64,000 nucleotides of DNA from Tolypothrix brevis GSE-NOS-MK-07-07A (GTDB taxonomy: Bacteria; Cyanobacteriota; Cyanobacteriia; Cyanobacteriales; Nostocaceae). Shown here in pieces: positions 49,154 to 58,365 of the stretch (the first letter of the stretch is position 1; every line of letters begins with the position of its first letter). The DNA is taken from positions 150,686-214,685 of the forward strand of contig JAHHIJ010000007.1 in NCBI GenBank assembly GCA_019358985.1, written 5' to 3'. A program made the translations under genes and the position numbers. A model generated the notes under the pieces. The model made no database searches and had not been told where the DNA came from. It was given only the letters and a program-made list of their open reading frames with translations.

Positions 49154-50635
49154 TCAAAACCGCTGACCGGTGGTAACTTCAAATTTGACCTCTCCCTGGT
49201 CACTAATTCCCAAGTCACCACGAAGCAACCCAAACGGTGACTTCACTCGCAATCCTAACCCGTAACCAAACCCACTTCCGGGTTTACCTCGCACTATACC
49301 CGGTTCCCCTAATACGGTTTTGCTAGATCCAAAATCCGAACCGAAGTCTGCAAATAAAACTCCTCCCACTGTCCGCAAAATCGGGAAACGATATTCTACA
49401 GAAGCTAAACCATAACTACGTGCGCTGGCAACTCTACCACCTCCGTAACCTCTAACAGAATTCTGTCCACCCAAATCAAATGCGTTTGCGGGTGGAAATT
49501 CGCCGATATTTGTTCCAGCTTGCAAATTAAAAGCGATCATTTCTGTATTTTCTGTTGACCCATTACGACCTATAAAAGCAACTGGTACGTATAAAACATA
49601 GTTACCTTGCAATCGATTGCTAGCAATTTTACCGAGTCCGATGGGAATTGCTTGGTCGGTACGAAGAGTCAGAAGCGAACCTTTACTTGGATTGTTACGG
49701 CGATCGCGTTGATCTTTGCTAATAGCAAAAGATACTGTAACTAAATCATCAATACCAGTACCGCTTACTGAAAGTGGGTTTCCCAATCTATCTAATTGTG
49801 CCACATTATAATCGCGATCGCGCAAGCTAATTCTCGTGTAGTTCAAACCTAAAGCTGCATCCCAATCATCAAAAGATTTTAAAACAGCTACAGAACCCCC
49901 AAATCTTCCTTCTCGTGCCGTGCTACCGTTTGACAACTTGATTTCATCGTTGAAAGTTCGAGATAAATCTCGTTCGCGAAAAGCTCGAAAGCTGTAGCCT
50001 AAGCGACTTGGTTCTCCTCGACGATAAGGGCTGATAAAGGAAGTGTCAAATTGAACATCTTTACCGCTGACTTGAATGCTGGTATCTAGTTGTTCATTAA
50101 GTCCGCTAATATTTGCATCTCGATAACCTACCTGACCGTAAAGCCCAACATCACCGTTATCACCACCGCCAAAGTTCCAAGAAGGAAATTTATTTTCTCT
50201 AATGTAATAGACGATAGTAAGACTTGTGTCATCTTCTTCTAAAACAAAGTTAACTTTATCAAACGAATTTAATCTCCTTAATCTTTCTACGTCTTTTTGA
50301 AATAAATCGTTACGAAATATTTGACCTGGCTTTAATCTCAGATTGTCAATGATAAAATTTCTCTGAGTCCGTCCTTCGATGAGTCTACCTTTTTCATCTA
50401 CCCACTTATCCTTATTATTGAGAAAACGGATTTGGATATCTTTAACAATTTTCTCGCTAACCTCAGCCCTCTCAACACTTTTGTAAGATGTGGGGAGTGG
50501 TTGGGAAATATTCTCTATGTCAGTTTCTACGGTTGGCGGCAAGTTGGTATCATTCTTCAGTTCTGATTCTGCACGCACCTCGTAACTCCAACTAAGCAAC
50601 ATCCCGACAATCAAAATCACAATTTGAATACGCAT
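49154..50635 (-). CDS. BamA/TamA (Omp85)-family outer-membrane protein
   Basis: 493 residues from ATG 50635, followed by a signal peptide (MRIQIVILIVGMLLSWSYEV). A longer in-frame start at 50686 would disrupt the signal. At least one POTRA-like domain (about 60-150, VKDIQIRFLNNKDKWVDEKG, LRLKPGQIFRNDLFQKDVER) precedes a 16-strand barrel region with the L6-type VRGYGGG motif and a C-terminal Phe (TTGQRF). It probably inserts proteins into or exports them through the outer membrane. A remnant of an adhesin-like gene sits just upstream on the same strand, so it may have been the transporter for that protein. Confidence 0.88.
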   Translation of the reverse strand: MRIQIVILIVGMLLSWSYEVRAESELKNDTNLPPTVETDIENISQPLPTSYKSVERAEVSEKIVKDIQIRFLNNKDKWVDEKGRLIEGRTQRNFIIDNLRLKPGQIFRNDLFQKDVERLRRLNSFDKVNFVLEEDDTSLTIVYYIRENKFPSWNFGGGDNGDVGLYGQVGYRDANISGLNEQLDTSIQVSGKDVQFDTSFISPYRRGEPSRLGYSFRAFRERDLSRTFNDEIKLSNGSTAREGRFGGSVAVLKSFDDWDAALGLNYTRISLRDRDYNVAQLDRLGNPLSVSGTGIDDLVTVSFAISKDQRDRRNNPSKGSLLTLRTDQAIPIGLGKIASNRLQGNYVLYVPVAFIGRNGSTENTEMIAFNLQAGTNIGEFPPANAFDLGGQNSVRGYGGGRVASARSYGLASVEYRFPILRTVGGVLFADFGSDFGSSKTVLGEPGIVRGKPGSGFGYGLGLRVKSPFGLLRGDLGISDQGEVKFEVTTGQRF

Positions 50636-51179
50636 ATCTAAAACTTTATCATTCCCCACATCTTGATAACAGTTAAATTGTCCCATTACAAGAGATCGCG
50701 ACTCGATTTAAATCGCAAAGCCAGAAATTTGCTACTGTAATGGTGAATAAATGTGCGATCGCAGGGAGGGGGGTAAAATAAAAAAGTTATTTAGTCTCAC
50801 CCCCAAAGAACTCGATAGGATTATTGTCCTGGTCTAATTGCCATAGATTGATCCTCCTGGATCGGTTCCGTGACGGCTTGTGAAGCTGGTAAACCTACAC
50901 CTTGGATTGTTACTTCGTCCCATACAGCTGGGGCACCATTGAAACTAGCTGCAACGAGTTGAGAAAAATTTGGGGATAGAACCAAGCTCTAGACGACGGT
51001 AAAAAATTGCTGTTGAAACGTGATTTAAAACAACTGGGTCTACATTACATAAAAAAGCTCAATCGTAGAATGGGTAGCTTAAACTTGACTCTGTTTGGTT
51101 TTGACGGGGTTGCGTCAAAACCATTCCTACTGTACCAATTGAGTAAAATGAAAGTTCAGTCATTCCCGCGAGGTGTCCG
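50636..51179. other. Region between Omp85 gene and toxin-antitoxin pair
   Basis: 544 bp. It holds a gene fragment at 50822-50988 (separate entry) and the upstream region of the antitoxin gene. Nothing else is recognised. Confidence 0.5.
50822..50988 (-). pseudogene. 3' remnant of a filamentous-hemagglutinin-like gene
   Basis: About 56 codons remain: LVLSPNFSQLVAASFNGAPA, VWDEVTIQGVGLPASQAVTE, PIQEDQSMAIRPGQ, then TAA. A stop codon immediately precedes the fragment (50989-50991). The sequence has the look of the C-terminal end of large cyanobacterial secreted adhesins. No start or upstream part remains. Homology is judged by eye only. Confidence 0.55.
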
Positions 51180-51590
51180 ATGACTATCCTTGACCGCCGC
51201 CGTCAACTTCAACAACAGATTGCTCAACTTCCAGATGACCAACTGACTCAGGTTGAACAATATCTAGCATTTCTTAGTTTTCAGAAAACAGTTCCATCTC
51301 AATCACAAGTGACTAAATCACCTTCCACTGGAGCTTCAATTCTGGCATCTTTAGAGCAACCACACACTCCGCCCGATTCTCCTGAGTGGGATGAGAAGAT
51401 CCCACAACCACCTGAAGATTTTGCCGCTAAGATCGCTGAAATAAAACAACGTGGCGATCGTTCTCAATCTGTGATCCGACGAGATTCTACAGGTCAAGAC
51501 TTGCTCAAATTTGCTGGTAGTTGGCTAGGAAACGACCTAGAGACGTGCCTAGAATTTCTTGATGCAACCCGCTCAAAAGCGAAGTTTTAA
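51180..51590 (+). CDS. Antitoxin-like protein paired with PIN toxin
   Basis: 136 residues. The N-terminus is MTILDRRRQLQQQIAQLPDD with QLTQVEQYLAFLSFQ, a helical leader common to cyanobacterial antitoxin-like proteins. The C-terminal ~55 residues (DLLKFAGSWLGNDLETCLEF) probably bind the toxin. It is 11 nt upstream of the PIN gene on the same strand. The assignment rests on this context and the leader. Confidence 0.72.
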   Translation: MTILDRRRQLQQQIAQLPDDQLTQVEQYLAFLSFQKTVPSQSQVTKSPSTGASILASLEQPHTPPDSPEWDEKIPQPPEDFAAKIAEIKQRGDRSQSVIRRDSTGQDLLKFAGSWLGNDLETCLEFLDATRSKAKF

Positions 51591-51601
51591 GCCAATAATT
51601 T

Positions 51602-52045
51602 ATGTATTTGCTGGATACCAATCATTGTAGTTATCTCATTAACAACAATCCTCAAGTTGTTGAAACTGCTCAAAGTTATGCTCAAGATCCTTTTGGGATT
51701 AGCATCATTAGCTATGGTGAGTTGCTCTATATGACGGAAAAATCAGAGCGTCGAGAGATGAACTTACAAGTGGTTCAAGCATTCCTGACAGAAATTGATA
51801 TCTATCTGCTCAATCAAGAAATAGCTGAGATATACAGTCAACTGAAGAACTGCATTTTTCATCAATTTGCCCCAAAAGAAAAAAACAAACGCCGCAGTAC
51901 CCGCATTCAGGATCTCGGTTTTGATGACAATGATCTATGGATCGCCGCAACAGCAATTTATCATAATATTACTCTCGTTTCTGCTGACAGCGACTTCACT
52001 AGGATTCAGCAAGTTTACAGCTTTTCAGTTGAATCATGGATTTAG
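51602..52045 (+). CDS. PIN-domain toxin (VapC-like)
   Basis: 147 residues. Acidic residues: MYLLDTNHCSYLI (Asp), ISYGELLYMTEK (Glu), GFDDNDLWIAATAIYHN (Asp) and LVSADSDFTRI (Asp), the classical VapC pattern. It is a predicted ribonuclease toxin. The segment FAPKEKNKRRSTRIQDLGFD is longer than usual between the second and third motifs. It is coupled with the upstream antitoxin-like gene. Confidence 0.87.
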   Translation: MYLLDTNHCSYLINNNPQVVETAQSYAQDPFGISIISYGELLYMTEKSERREMNLQVVQAFLTEIDIYLLNQEIAEIYSQLKNCIFHQFAPKEKNKRRSTRIQDLGFDDNDLWIAATAIYHNITLVSADSDFTRIQQVYSFSVESWI

Positions 52046-52080
52046 TAGAATAACAACAAAGTAATGTTATAGCGTTTACT

Positions 52081-52539
52081 TTAGCCGAAAAAGTTCAGCA
52101 ACTTAATTTGAATGTTAGTCTCTGGACCTACGACTAGAAACGCAGAATCGCCAAACTTTGGGGCACCTGTGAGAATTTTCGGGTTTTGAGAAAAGCCAAA
52201 CTCTTCTGTAGGAATACCGAAGGGATTTCGATTGAGAGTACCGTCACCATTGGTATCATGAAAAACAGCGATCGCATAATTTCCGACTTTCAAATTGTCA
52301 AATTTAACTGTCAGCGGTGTGTTTTCTACTTTGACACAACGGGCAGCCACAGCGCTAGTGCTGCTGCTAGGAAATCCTCGTCCACCTGAAAACAAACTTA
52401 AGCAAACTTGCCCCCGCTGGCTTTTCAACCCGTCAATCGTCACCGTCAGGCTACTCTTTGATACTGCTTTTGCTTCTTGTAAAGCTGTCAAGTTGATAAC
52501 AGCGGTTAGAAGTAAAAGGCTTTTTAAAATACGTTGCAT
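52081..52539 (-). CDS. Secreted DUF2141-family protein
   Basis: 152 residues. It has a signal peptide (ILKSLLLLTAVINLTALQEA). The mature part shows the DUF2141 pattern: VTIDGLKSQRGQVCLSLFSG, GNYAIAVFHDTNGDGTLNRN and PFGIPTEEFGFSQNPK. The calcium-loop-like DTNGDGTLN is in place. The function is unknown; it is probably a periplasmic or secreted beta-sandwich. It is convergent with the PIN gene. Confidence 0.88.
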   Translation of the reverse strand: MQRILKSLLLLTAVINLTALQEAKAVSKSSLTVTIDGLKSQRGQVCLSLFSGGRGFPSSSTSAVAARCVKVENTPLTVKFDNLKVGNYAIAVFHDTNGDGTLNRNPFGIPTEEFGFSQNPKILTGAPKFGDSAFLVVGPETNIQIKLLNFFG

Positions 52540-52903
52540 ATTTATTGACTCCTATATAAAACACTACAAATTTAGGCAGTAATTTGATTAAAACCATAAT
52601 GCCAATTGCAATCGCAAATATTGCCCACACAAATGGTATAATAAATTAGCGAACTTTCAGATAGTTTATACGTAGACGAGAAAAACGATCGCTATAGTTC
52701 CGAAATTTCTCTCGAATTAATAGATACAGCAGATTTGAGGTAAATAAAGTACATGTATAAAACCCAAAACCCTCCTAGATACGCGAAAATTCGCGTATCT
52801 ACGTCTTTTCCACTCCTATGTCTATTGTAAAGAGGTAGCACTGCTACGTCTCTACATTCTTTTTCACTTTCTATGTCGTCGAGATATGCTCAGTTAAACA
52901 AAA
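52540..52903. other. Intergenic region with palindromic repeats
   Basis: 364 bp. Around 52756-52858 there are two palindromes (GATACGCGAAAATTCGCGTATC and GAGGTAGCACTGCTACGTC) with a lead-in AAAACCCAAAACC. Nothing else is recognised. Confidence 0.6.
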
Positions 52904-53272
52904 TCAAATTAAGCGCATATTTTGACTGTTCGGGTCAAAACCTCTAGCAAATCGGGTACTTTCATCGTAAAAAGCACCACTGAAATTAGCTCCGTATAAC
53001 TTAACATTATTTAGTTTGGCTCCCCGCAGATTAGCTTGACTTAAATTCGCTCCGCTGAGGTTAGCTCCAGTCAAGTTAGCTCTGGATAAGTTAGCTCCCT
53101 CAAAGTTAGCTCCCCATAATTTTGCTTTGGCTAAGTTAGCTCCACTTAAGTTTGCAGCCCATAAATTGATTCCGGGTAAATGAGCTTTAATTAGCTTAAC
53201 TCCACTTAAATCTGCTATCGAAAAGTCTCTCTCACCTGCGACATAACGCCGTTTCAGTTCATCTGCATTCAT
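52904..53272 (-). CDS. Pentapeptide-repeat protein
   Basis: 122 residues. About 14 pentapeptide units of A(N/D)LSG / ANLAK / ANFEG type run from about residue 20 to 105 (ADLSGVKLIKAHLPGINLWA, ANLSRANLTGANLSGANLSQ). They form a right-handed quadrilateral beta helix. The short length is normal for simple members. The binding partner is unknown. The gene is isolated, with AT-rich sequence upstream. Confidence 0.93.
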   Translation of the reverse strand: MNADELKRRYVAGERDFSIADLSGVKLIKAHLPGINLWAANLSGANLAKAKLWGANFEGANLSRANLTGANLSGANLSQANLRGAKLNNVKLYGANFSGAFYDESTRFARGFDPNSQNMRLI

Positions 53273-53849
53273 TTTTACCTGTTAATAATTGCATAATTTT
53301 ATCTGAAAATATGAATTTATCAGAAATTTGGGTTTAAAACCCCGTCCTTTAGTACTTGCTTTATATTTACCGAAGATATATTTTCCACTAAAGTAGCATT
53401 GCTACGTCTCTACATTTTTTTTCACCTTAATATAGTATGCCCTAATGCGGAAAATGATTGAACTGTTGTTTATGGCACTTTGAGACGCTTTTCGTGTCAT
53501 TGTCAACTAAGCGAAGCGATCGCTTTATTCACCCTGGGCACATTTTTTATAGACATTCCATACAGAGAAAACATTCTCTCTGCTTCATCACTCCTTAAAA
53601 ATGACGAAGGACAGACACACAACTTCTTTATCAATAATTCGTCTCTTCATAAATATTAATTCCTTTAACTTGTTTATCTTCACGTTTGTCAAAGTAAAAT
53701 CACTGATTTTTATCTGTCAGCTGGTTAAATCAGTTACAAATTCTGTCTATTCAATGAAAAACATAATTTCAGTAAAATCATCCTATTATTTGTAATGAAT
53801 AAGTCACATAATTGGCTCAAGACACGGTAAACGACACGAGCTTACAATC
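53273..53849. other. Intergenic region, no gene
   Basis: 577 bp, AT-rich, upstream of divergent genes. It contains a partial GTAGCATTGCTACG palindrome near 53393 and a small inverted repeat GAGAAAACATTCTCTC near 53567. I see no recognisable riboswitch or RNA gene. Confidence 0.5.
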
Positions 53850-54611
53850 ATGTTTATCAGAAAATTTGCTTCAATTGCTGCTTTATCTTTATCTGCCATC
53901 GCTTCCTTATCCTACGCAGATGCTGCTCACGCTTTCTCCTTTACCAAGAGCGTAGGTACTACAAGTCCTACCGGAGCAACCAATCTAGGTGCCTATACCA
54001 AAGACAAAAACGCAATCACCATTGACTTCAACAATGGTACAGCACCTACCACTGGATTTGCTCAGTACTCATTTAGTAACGAAACAGGCACAAGCAAAGT
54101 TAAGGCAGACAGTTGGGCGCCAGTTGGTCCAAATGGTGAGAAAAACGATTCTCAGTATCTGGCAATTTTCGATAATAGCTCAGTCACAATTAGCTTAGAG
54201 AGTCTGACAAAATCTTTCGGTTTAGATTGGGGTGCTGCTCACCCTGGTAATACTCTTTCCTTCTACAATGGAAATAACCTGATCAAGACCTTTGAAACTG
54301 CCCAAATCAGTAAGTTTGCCATCTACTCTGAACTACATCCAGGACCAAAGGCAGGTGATAGTTCTATACAATCAGCACCCGGAAGCAAAACGTACTATCA
54401 AGGTAATGCCTACGTTCAGTTCTTTGCAGAGAACGCAAATGAATACTTCGACAAAATTGTGATTTCCCAAACAGGAGGTGGTGGATTTGAAAGCGATAAC
54501 CACTCCTTCCGCACAGTACCTGAGCCTAGCCTTGTTTTCGGTATGCTGGCTCTAGGTGGTGGTATGCTCCTCCGCAAACGCAAAAATCAAAAAGCTCTCA
54601 ATTTGGGCTAA
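53850..54611 (+). CDS. PEP-CTERM sorted secreted protein
   Basis: 253 residues. Signal peptide SIAALSLSAIASLSYADAAH. The beta-rich mature part ends in the PEP-CTERM anchor: VPEPSLVFGMLALGGGMLLR with the following KRKNQ. Exosortase would cut or anchor it at the envelope. The central region (TISLESLTKSFGLDWGAAHP, LSFYNGNNLI) resembles other cyanobacterial PEP-CTERM proteins of unknown function. A strong terminator lies about 100 bp downstream. Confidence 0.9.
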   Translation: MFIRKFASIAALSLSAIASLSYADAAHAFSFTKSVGTTSPTGATNLGAYTKDKNAITIDFNNGTAPTTGFAQYSFSNETGTSKVKADSWAPVGPNGEKNDSQYLAIFDNSSVTISLESLTKSFGLDWGAAHPGNTLSFYNGNNLIKTFETAQISKFAIYSELHPGPKAGDSSIQSAPGSKTYYQGNAYVQFFAENANEYFDKIVISQTGGGGFESDNHSFRTVPEPSLVFGMLALGGGMLLRKRKNQKALNLG

Positions 54612-54711
54612 GTTGATTTAATCACCACTTTTTTGGGGTGTCTTCAACCCCCTTCCCGCTTTTAGATAATTTAGTTTGTATTTGCCCAGATAAATAATAA
54701 CATGGAAATAG

Positions 54712-54740
54712 AAAAGGCAGACTTATGTGGTCTGCCTTTT
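54712..54740 (+). terminator. Rho-independent terminator
   Basis: AAAAGGCAGAC and GTCTGCCTTTT pair perfectly around the loop TTATGTG, followed by TCT. It ends the PEP-CTERM transcript. Confidence 0.85.
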
Positions 54741-54922
54741 CTATGTGTTAATTCTCGTAGTGGGCAGTTTACTGCCCGAATTAAGCGATATTTAATGCGA
54801 TCGCTTGATGGGATAACTGAAGAATATCGGCGCTTAAATGTCTTGAATTATGAAATCGAATGTGGTAATCTTTTTAAGATGGCGAAATTATATCAATTTG
54901 CCGCCTCTTAAACAGTCAATTA

Positions 54923-55369
54923 TTAACCTGATTCAGAATTCTGTTGCGGATAAGTCAAACTCCAGTTGTATTTATCATTGAGTTGGAAATACAAACCTTG
55001 GATAATTAATCGCAGAGCCAGTCGAGTTTTGATGAAATTTCTAATGAGATGCGTTCCTGGTTCCGCAAAAATATCATCATAGAATTGACTATTGCCAAAA
55101 GGCTTTTCGTAAAAGCTGCCAAGACCTTTAACTGTTAAAATAAAAAATGGTGCTTCCTCGTATTTATCTGGAACCATAAATATACCATATACGTGATGTT
55201 CGCCAAGCCACGGTTCAACAACAACTTTAATGGCATGTACTTGGAATTTTGGCGTTTTTGATGCCAGAAAAAGTTCTGCATTGGAATCAGTTTCATCTAA
55301 TGGCATCCACAGTGTAATAAACGAAAGCGAAAGTAGGAAAATTACAATACAAGTAACCAGACGACGCAT
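54923..55369 (-). CDS. Hypothetical membrane-anchored or secreted protein
   Basis: 148 residues. The N-terminal helix (LVTCIVIFLLSLSFITLWMP) is a signal anchor. The rest, with HHVYGIFMVPDKYEEAPFFI and FYEKPFGNSQFYDDIFAEPG, is not recognised. It stands alone between the PEP-CTERM terminator and the IS605-type element. Composition is like its neighbours, so it is probably a resident gene. Confidence 0.72.
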   Translation of the reverse strand: MRRLVTCIVIFLLSLSFITLWMPLDETDSNAELFLASKTPKFQVHAIKVVVEPWLGEHHVYGIFMVPDKYEEAPFFILTVKGLGSFYEKPFGNSQFYDDIFAEPGTHLIRNFIKTRLALRLIIQGLYFQLNDKYNWSLTYPQQNSESG

Positions 55370-55631
55370 AAAGTGAAAAGAAAGTATTTGTGTTCACGTT
55401 TTGGCAATTAAAATTGCCTAATTTTCTATACACATACAGCAGATTACGCTTTAATCGAATACACGTAAAGACCTAGCACTGCTACGTCTCTACAAGGTTG
55501 TGGGTTATAAGGTAGATGCCGAAAACCCCGGAAGAACTCTCCACGTAGTTCCGCATTCTGTGCTTCTCCCAGGGGGAGACGCTGCGCGAACAGACCGGGG
55601 ATGAAGGCTGGCGGTAGGATTTATCCTACCG

Positions 55632-56036
55632 TCATGCCTTCTGTTGCTCAATATATCGTTTTACTGTTTCTGTGCAAACATTGCCTGCTGTGCTTACGAA
55701 ATAGCTAGGTGTCCAGAGTGTTGGTAGTTTCATTAATTCTGGAAATTCTTTTCTCAGCACATGTGATGCTCGACCTTTAATTAGTCGAATAATTTTACTT
55801 GGGTCGTCACTAGGTTTTGCATTTATAAACATGTGAACGTGGTCTGGCATAATTTCAAGTGCTATGATTTTCCATCGGTTTTCAACACAAACCTCAAAAA
55901 TAATTTCTTGCAGCTTCTCTGCAATAGCTCCTACTAACACTTTTTTACGTCGCTTAGGAATAAAAACAAAATGATAGTTTAACAGTGAAACTGCGTTACT
56001 TTCATGTCGATACTCGTCAGGAGAAAACTTAGCCAC
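55632..56036 (-). CDS. tnpA: IS200/IS605-family TnpA (Y1 transposase)
   Basis: 134 residues, full length. The HUH motif is PDHVHMF (about residues 64-70), and the catalytic tyrosine is likely in VKRYIEQQ. It cuts and joins single-stranded ends of the element. The start ATG is at 56036; the stop is just inside the hairpin at 55613-55630. It seems active by sequence. Confidence 0.92.
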   Translation of the reverse strand: MAKFSPDEYRHESNAVSLLNYHFVFIPKRRKKVLVGAIAEKLQEIIFEVCVENRWKIIALEIMPDHVHMFINAKPSDDPSKIIRLIKGRASHVLRKEFPELMKLPTLWTPSYFVSTAGNVCTETVKRYIEQQKA

Positions 56037-56126
56037 AACTTTAAAATAATGCTTGGTATCTGTCTACAGCTATTGTATATTAGTTGTAGGTCGAAAACAA
56101 TCCTGTTTAGTAACAATCTTTTAGCG

Positions 56127-57362
56127 ATGCTAGTTTTGGAGTATAAAGTCAAAGGCAAAAAAGCTCAATATACAGCAATTGATGATGCTATCCGCACCAC
56201 CCAGTTCATCCGCAACAAAGCGATTAGATACTGGAGAGATGCTGATAGAGCATTAAAGGTTGACAAATTTGCCCTTAACAAATACTCCACCCAACTTCGC
56301 AAAGATTTTCCCTTCGTTACTGACTTAAATTCAATGGCTTGCCAAGCAGCCGCAGAACGTGGATGGGCTGCAATCTCACGGTTTTATGACAATTGCAAAT
56401 CGAAGAAGCCTGGTAAAAAAGCGGAAAACGCGGTCTTGGGGTCTCCCCAAGTGAAGCGATTTTCCAAGACAGGTTTTCCAAGGTTTAAAAAAGATTGTCG
56501 TTCGGTTGAATATAAAACATCAGGATGGCGGTTACATGAGACTAAAAGACGCATCACTTTTACAGATAAAAAAGGTATTGGTGAGTTAAAACTTTTAGGT
56601 AAATGGGACTTACAGACATACGATGTTAAAGATATCAATCGAGTCCGGCTAATTTGTCGTGCAGATGGGTATTACGCTCAATTCTGCATCGTCGTTAATG
56701 CGGTAGATACTCAACCCAAAACAGGGCAGGAAATAGGCTTAGATGTCGGAATTAATAGTTTCTATTCCGATAGCAATGGACATCACGAACCCAATCCTAA
56801 GTTTTTGAGAAAGTCTGAAACAACAATCAAGAAATCTCAAAGACGTATTTACAAAAAGGTAAAAGGTTCATCGGGTAGACGCAAGGCAAGAAAGCTCTAC
56901 GCCAAAAAACACTTAACTATAAGTAGGCAACGTAATGAACACGCTAAGAGAGTAGCGCGTTGCGTAGTCAAGTCTAACGACTTAGTAGCCTACGAAGATT
57001 TAAGAGTTTCTAATATGGTTAAAAATCATTGTTTAGCGAAATCGATTAGTGACGCTAGTTGGTATTTGTTCAGACAATGGTTAGAATATTTTGCACTCAA
57101 GTTTGACAAGCTAGCAGTAGCTGTACCACCTCATTACACGTCTCAAAAGTGTAGTAGTTGCGGTGTAATTGTCAAAAAATCTCTATCAACTCGTACCCAT
57201 AATTGTAGTTGTGGATGCGAATTGCATAGAGATGTTAATGCTGCGGTGAATATTCTAAATCGAGGACTCCAAGCTAGGGACGGGCAGTCCCGAAGTAACG
57301 CTGTAGGAGTTGGAATCTCTACGCTAGTTGGCGAAAGCCTGCTAGAGCAAATTCTGACGTAG
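56127..57362 (+). CDS. tnpB: TnpB RNA-guided nuclease (IS605)
   Basis: 411 residues from ATG 56127 (MLVLEYKVKGKKAQYTAIDD); the upstream in-frame ATG at 56004 overlaps tnpA and is unlikely. RuvC residues: GLDVGINSFYSD (Asp), VAYEDLRVSNM (Glu) and HRDVNAAVNIL (Asp). The zinc ribbon is CSSCGVIVKKSLSTRTHNCS with CGC. TnpB nucleases cut DNA next to a short target motif, using an RNA derived from the element's right end. The sequence looks intact. The 3' end of the gene overlaps the guide-RNA scaffold region, as in other members. Confidence 0.92.
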   Translation: MLVLEYKVKGKKAQYTAIDDAIRTTQFIRNKAIRYWRDADRALKVDKFALNKYSTQLRKDFPFVTDLNSMACQAAAERGWAAISRFYDNCKSKKPGKKAENAVLGSPQVKRFSKTGFPRFKKDCRSVEYKTSGWRLHETKRRITFTDKKGIGELKLLGKWDLQTYDVKDINRVRLICRADGYYAQFCIVVNAVDTQPKTGQEIGLDVGINSFYSDSNGHHEPNPKFLRKSETTIKKSQRRIYKKVKGSSGRRKARKLYAKKHLTISRQRNEHAKRVARCVVKSNDLVAYEDLRVSNMVKNHCLAKSISDASWYLFRQWLEYFALKFDKLAVAVPPHYTSQKCSSCGVIVKKSLSTRTHNCSCGCELHRDVNAAVNILNRGLQARDGQSRSNAVGVGISTLVGESLLEQILT

Positions 57363-57420
57363 ATTACAGAATCCCCGTGCTTTTAAGCCGGGGAGTGTCA
57401 AATACATATATCATTTAGAG
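57230..57420 (+). ncRNA. Predicted tnpB right-end (reRNA/omega RNA) region
   Basis: By analogy with known TnpB systems, the guide RNA is transcribed from the end of tnpB through the right end (hairpin 57373-57393). The guide would be the ~20 bases after AGTGTCAA (57395-57401). The exact boundaries are inferred. Confidence 0.45.
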
Positions 57421-57445
57421 TATTCCAAGTAAAAAAATACCCAAT

Positions 57446-57535
57446 TGTCATTACGAACGCAGCGATAGCGGAGTGAAGTAATCGCATAGTCTCGAAGTCC
57501 TTGCGATTGCTTCGTCGTTCCTCCTCGCAATGACA
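57446..57535. repeat. Inverted-repeat element TGTCATTACGAACGC...CAATGACA
   Basis: Ends TGTCATTACGA and TCGCAATGACA pair (imperfectly). The interior has CGCAGCGATAGCGGAGTGAA as in 10246-10275. It is a short interspersed repeat of the CATTGCGAGGAG type. Confidence 0.75.
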
Positions 57536-57566
57536 GGTTTTGGATCATTTATTTGTTGGAACACTC

Positions 57567-58316
57567 TTACCTGAAATCTGCACATAATACTGATGCAAGG
57601 TGGACAGGACGAGACAAATACGGGCAATGTCCCCCAGGTAATTCTATCGCATCAACTCCCAAGCGCTTGCGTGCAGCATAACGCGACCATGTAGGGGAAA
57701 TTATCCGGTCATCAGCGCAGACAATATACGCACACTCCACATCAGGCAAAGCTTGTAGGAGACTTACCTCAAAAATATATGCCATTGATTTTTGCTGCCG
57801 CATTTTGTCAACTGCCCAACCTGCCACCTCTTTTTCACAGTCGTGAAAAAAAAGTTCCATTGCAGCTGCTTCGCTTTCTGAAGGATTTTTCCCCAGAGAA
57901 GCAGGTTCGTACATATCAGGTTCATCACGAAACTTTTCTAGCTTACTCTCTTCTGGGCGATCGCAGCCAGCTGCCTTCATCATATCAGGCATGTCTTCAT
58001 AAAACTGGTCAGCCGTACTAGTTCCGGGGTATGGAATCAGCGCAGTCAGGAACACAAGTTTACGCACAGGACGCTGAAGAGCGACAATGGGGATAACAGT
58101 ACCAGCCATTGAGTGACCAACTAATATAATATCGTCTTCGTCTTTGGGAAGCGATCGCAGCACTGCATCAGCAAAGTCGGACAAACTAGCGGATGGATCT
58201 TCAATTGGCAAATCCATCGCTACTGTTTTGTGTCCCCGTGCTTCGAGTTCGGGAATTAGCAAATCCCAACACCACGCACCTTGACCGAAACCGTGAACTA
58301 AACAGAAAATACTCAT
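57567..58316 (-). CDS. Alpha/beta hydrolase (esterase-like)
   Basis: 249 residues. The N-terminal FCLVHGFGQGAWCWDLLIPE carries the oxyanion region; the nucleophile elbow is LVGHSMAGTVIP (Ser about residue 86). The acid is in YIVCADDRIISPTW and the His in LPGGHCPYLSRP. The pattern resembles plant methylesterase/hydroxynitrile-lyase-like and bacterial EstC-like enzymes. The substrate is unknown. Start ATG at 58316. A metallopeptidase gene lies 49 bp upstream on the same strand. Confidence 0.9.
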   Translation of the reverse strand: MSIFCLVHGFGQGAWCWDLLIPELEARGHKTVAMDLPIEDPSASLSDFADAVLRSLPKDEDDIILVGHSMAGTVIPIVALQRPVRKLVFLTALIPYPGTSTADQFYEDMPDMMKAAGCDRPEESKLEKFRDEPDMYEPASLGKNPSESEAAAMELFFHDCEKEVAGWAVDKMRQQKSMAYIFEVSLLQALPDVECAYIVCADDRIISPTWSRYAARKRLGVDAIELPGGHCPYLSRPVHLASVLCADFR

Positions 58317-58365
58317 ATTGTAGCGATCGCTATTAGGAATTTCATATTAACATTCAGCCGAATTG

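Larger units (their letters stand above)
55515..57400. mobile_element. IS605-type insertion element (tnpA and tnpB divergent)
   Basis: tnpA (-) and tnpB (+) are divergent. The right end is the hairpin CCCCGTGCTTTTAAGCCGGGG with AGTGTCAAATAC following (57373-57400). The left end is less certain: ACCCCGGAAG... to CCGGGGATGAAGG (55525-55604), then the hairpin GGTAGGATTTATCCTACC (55613-55630). The single-strand hairpins fit Y1-transposase substrates. Confidence 0.8.

Noticed and set aside
54702..54911. 69-codon open frame after the PEP-CTERM gene
   Set aside because: Its first third is the perfect terminator hairpin at 54712-54740, there is no ribosome site, and the rest matches nothing I recognise.
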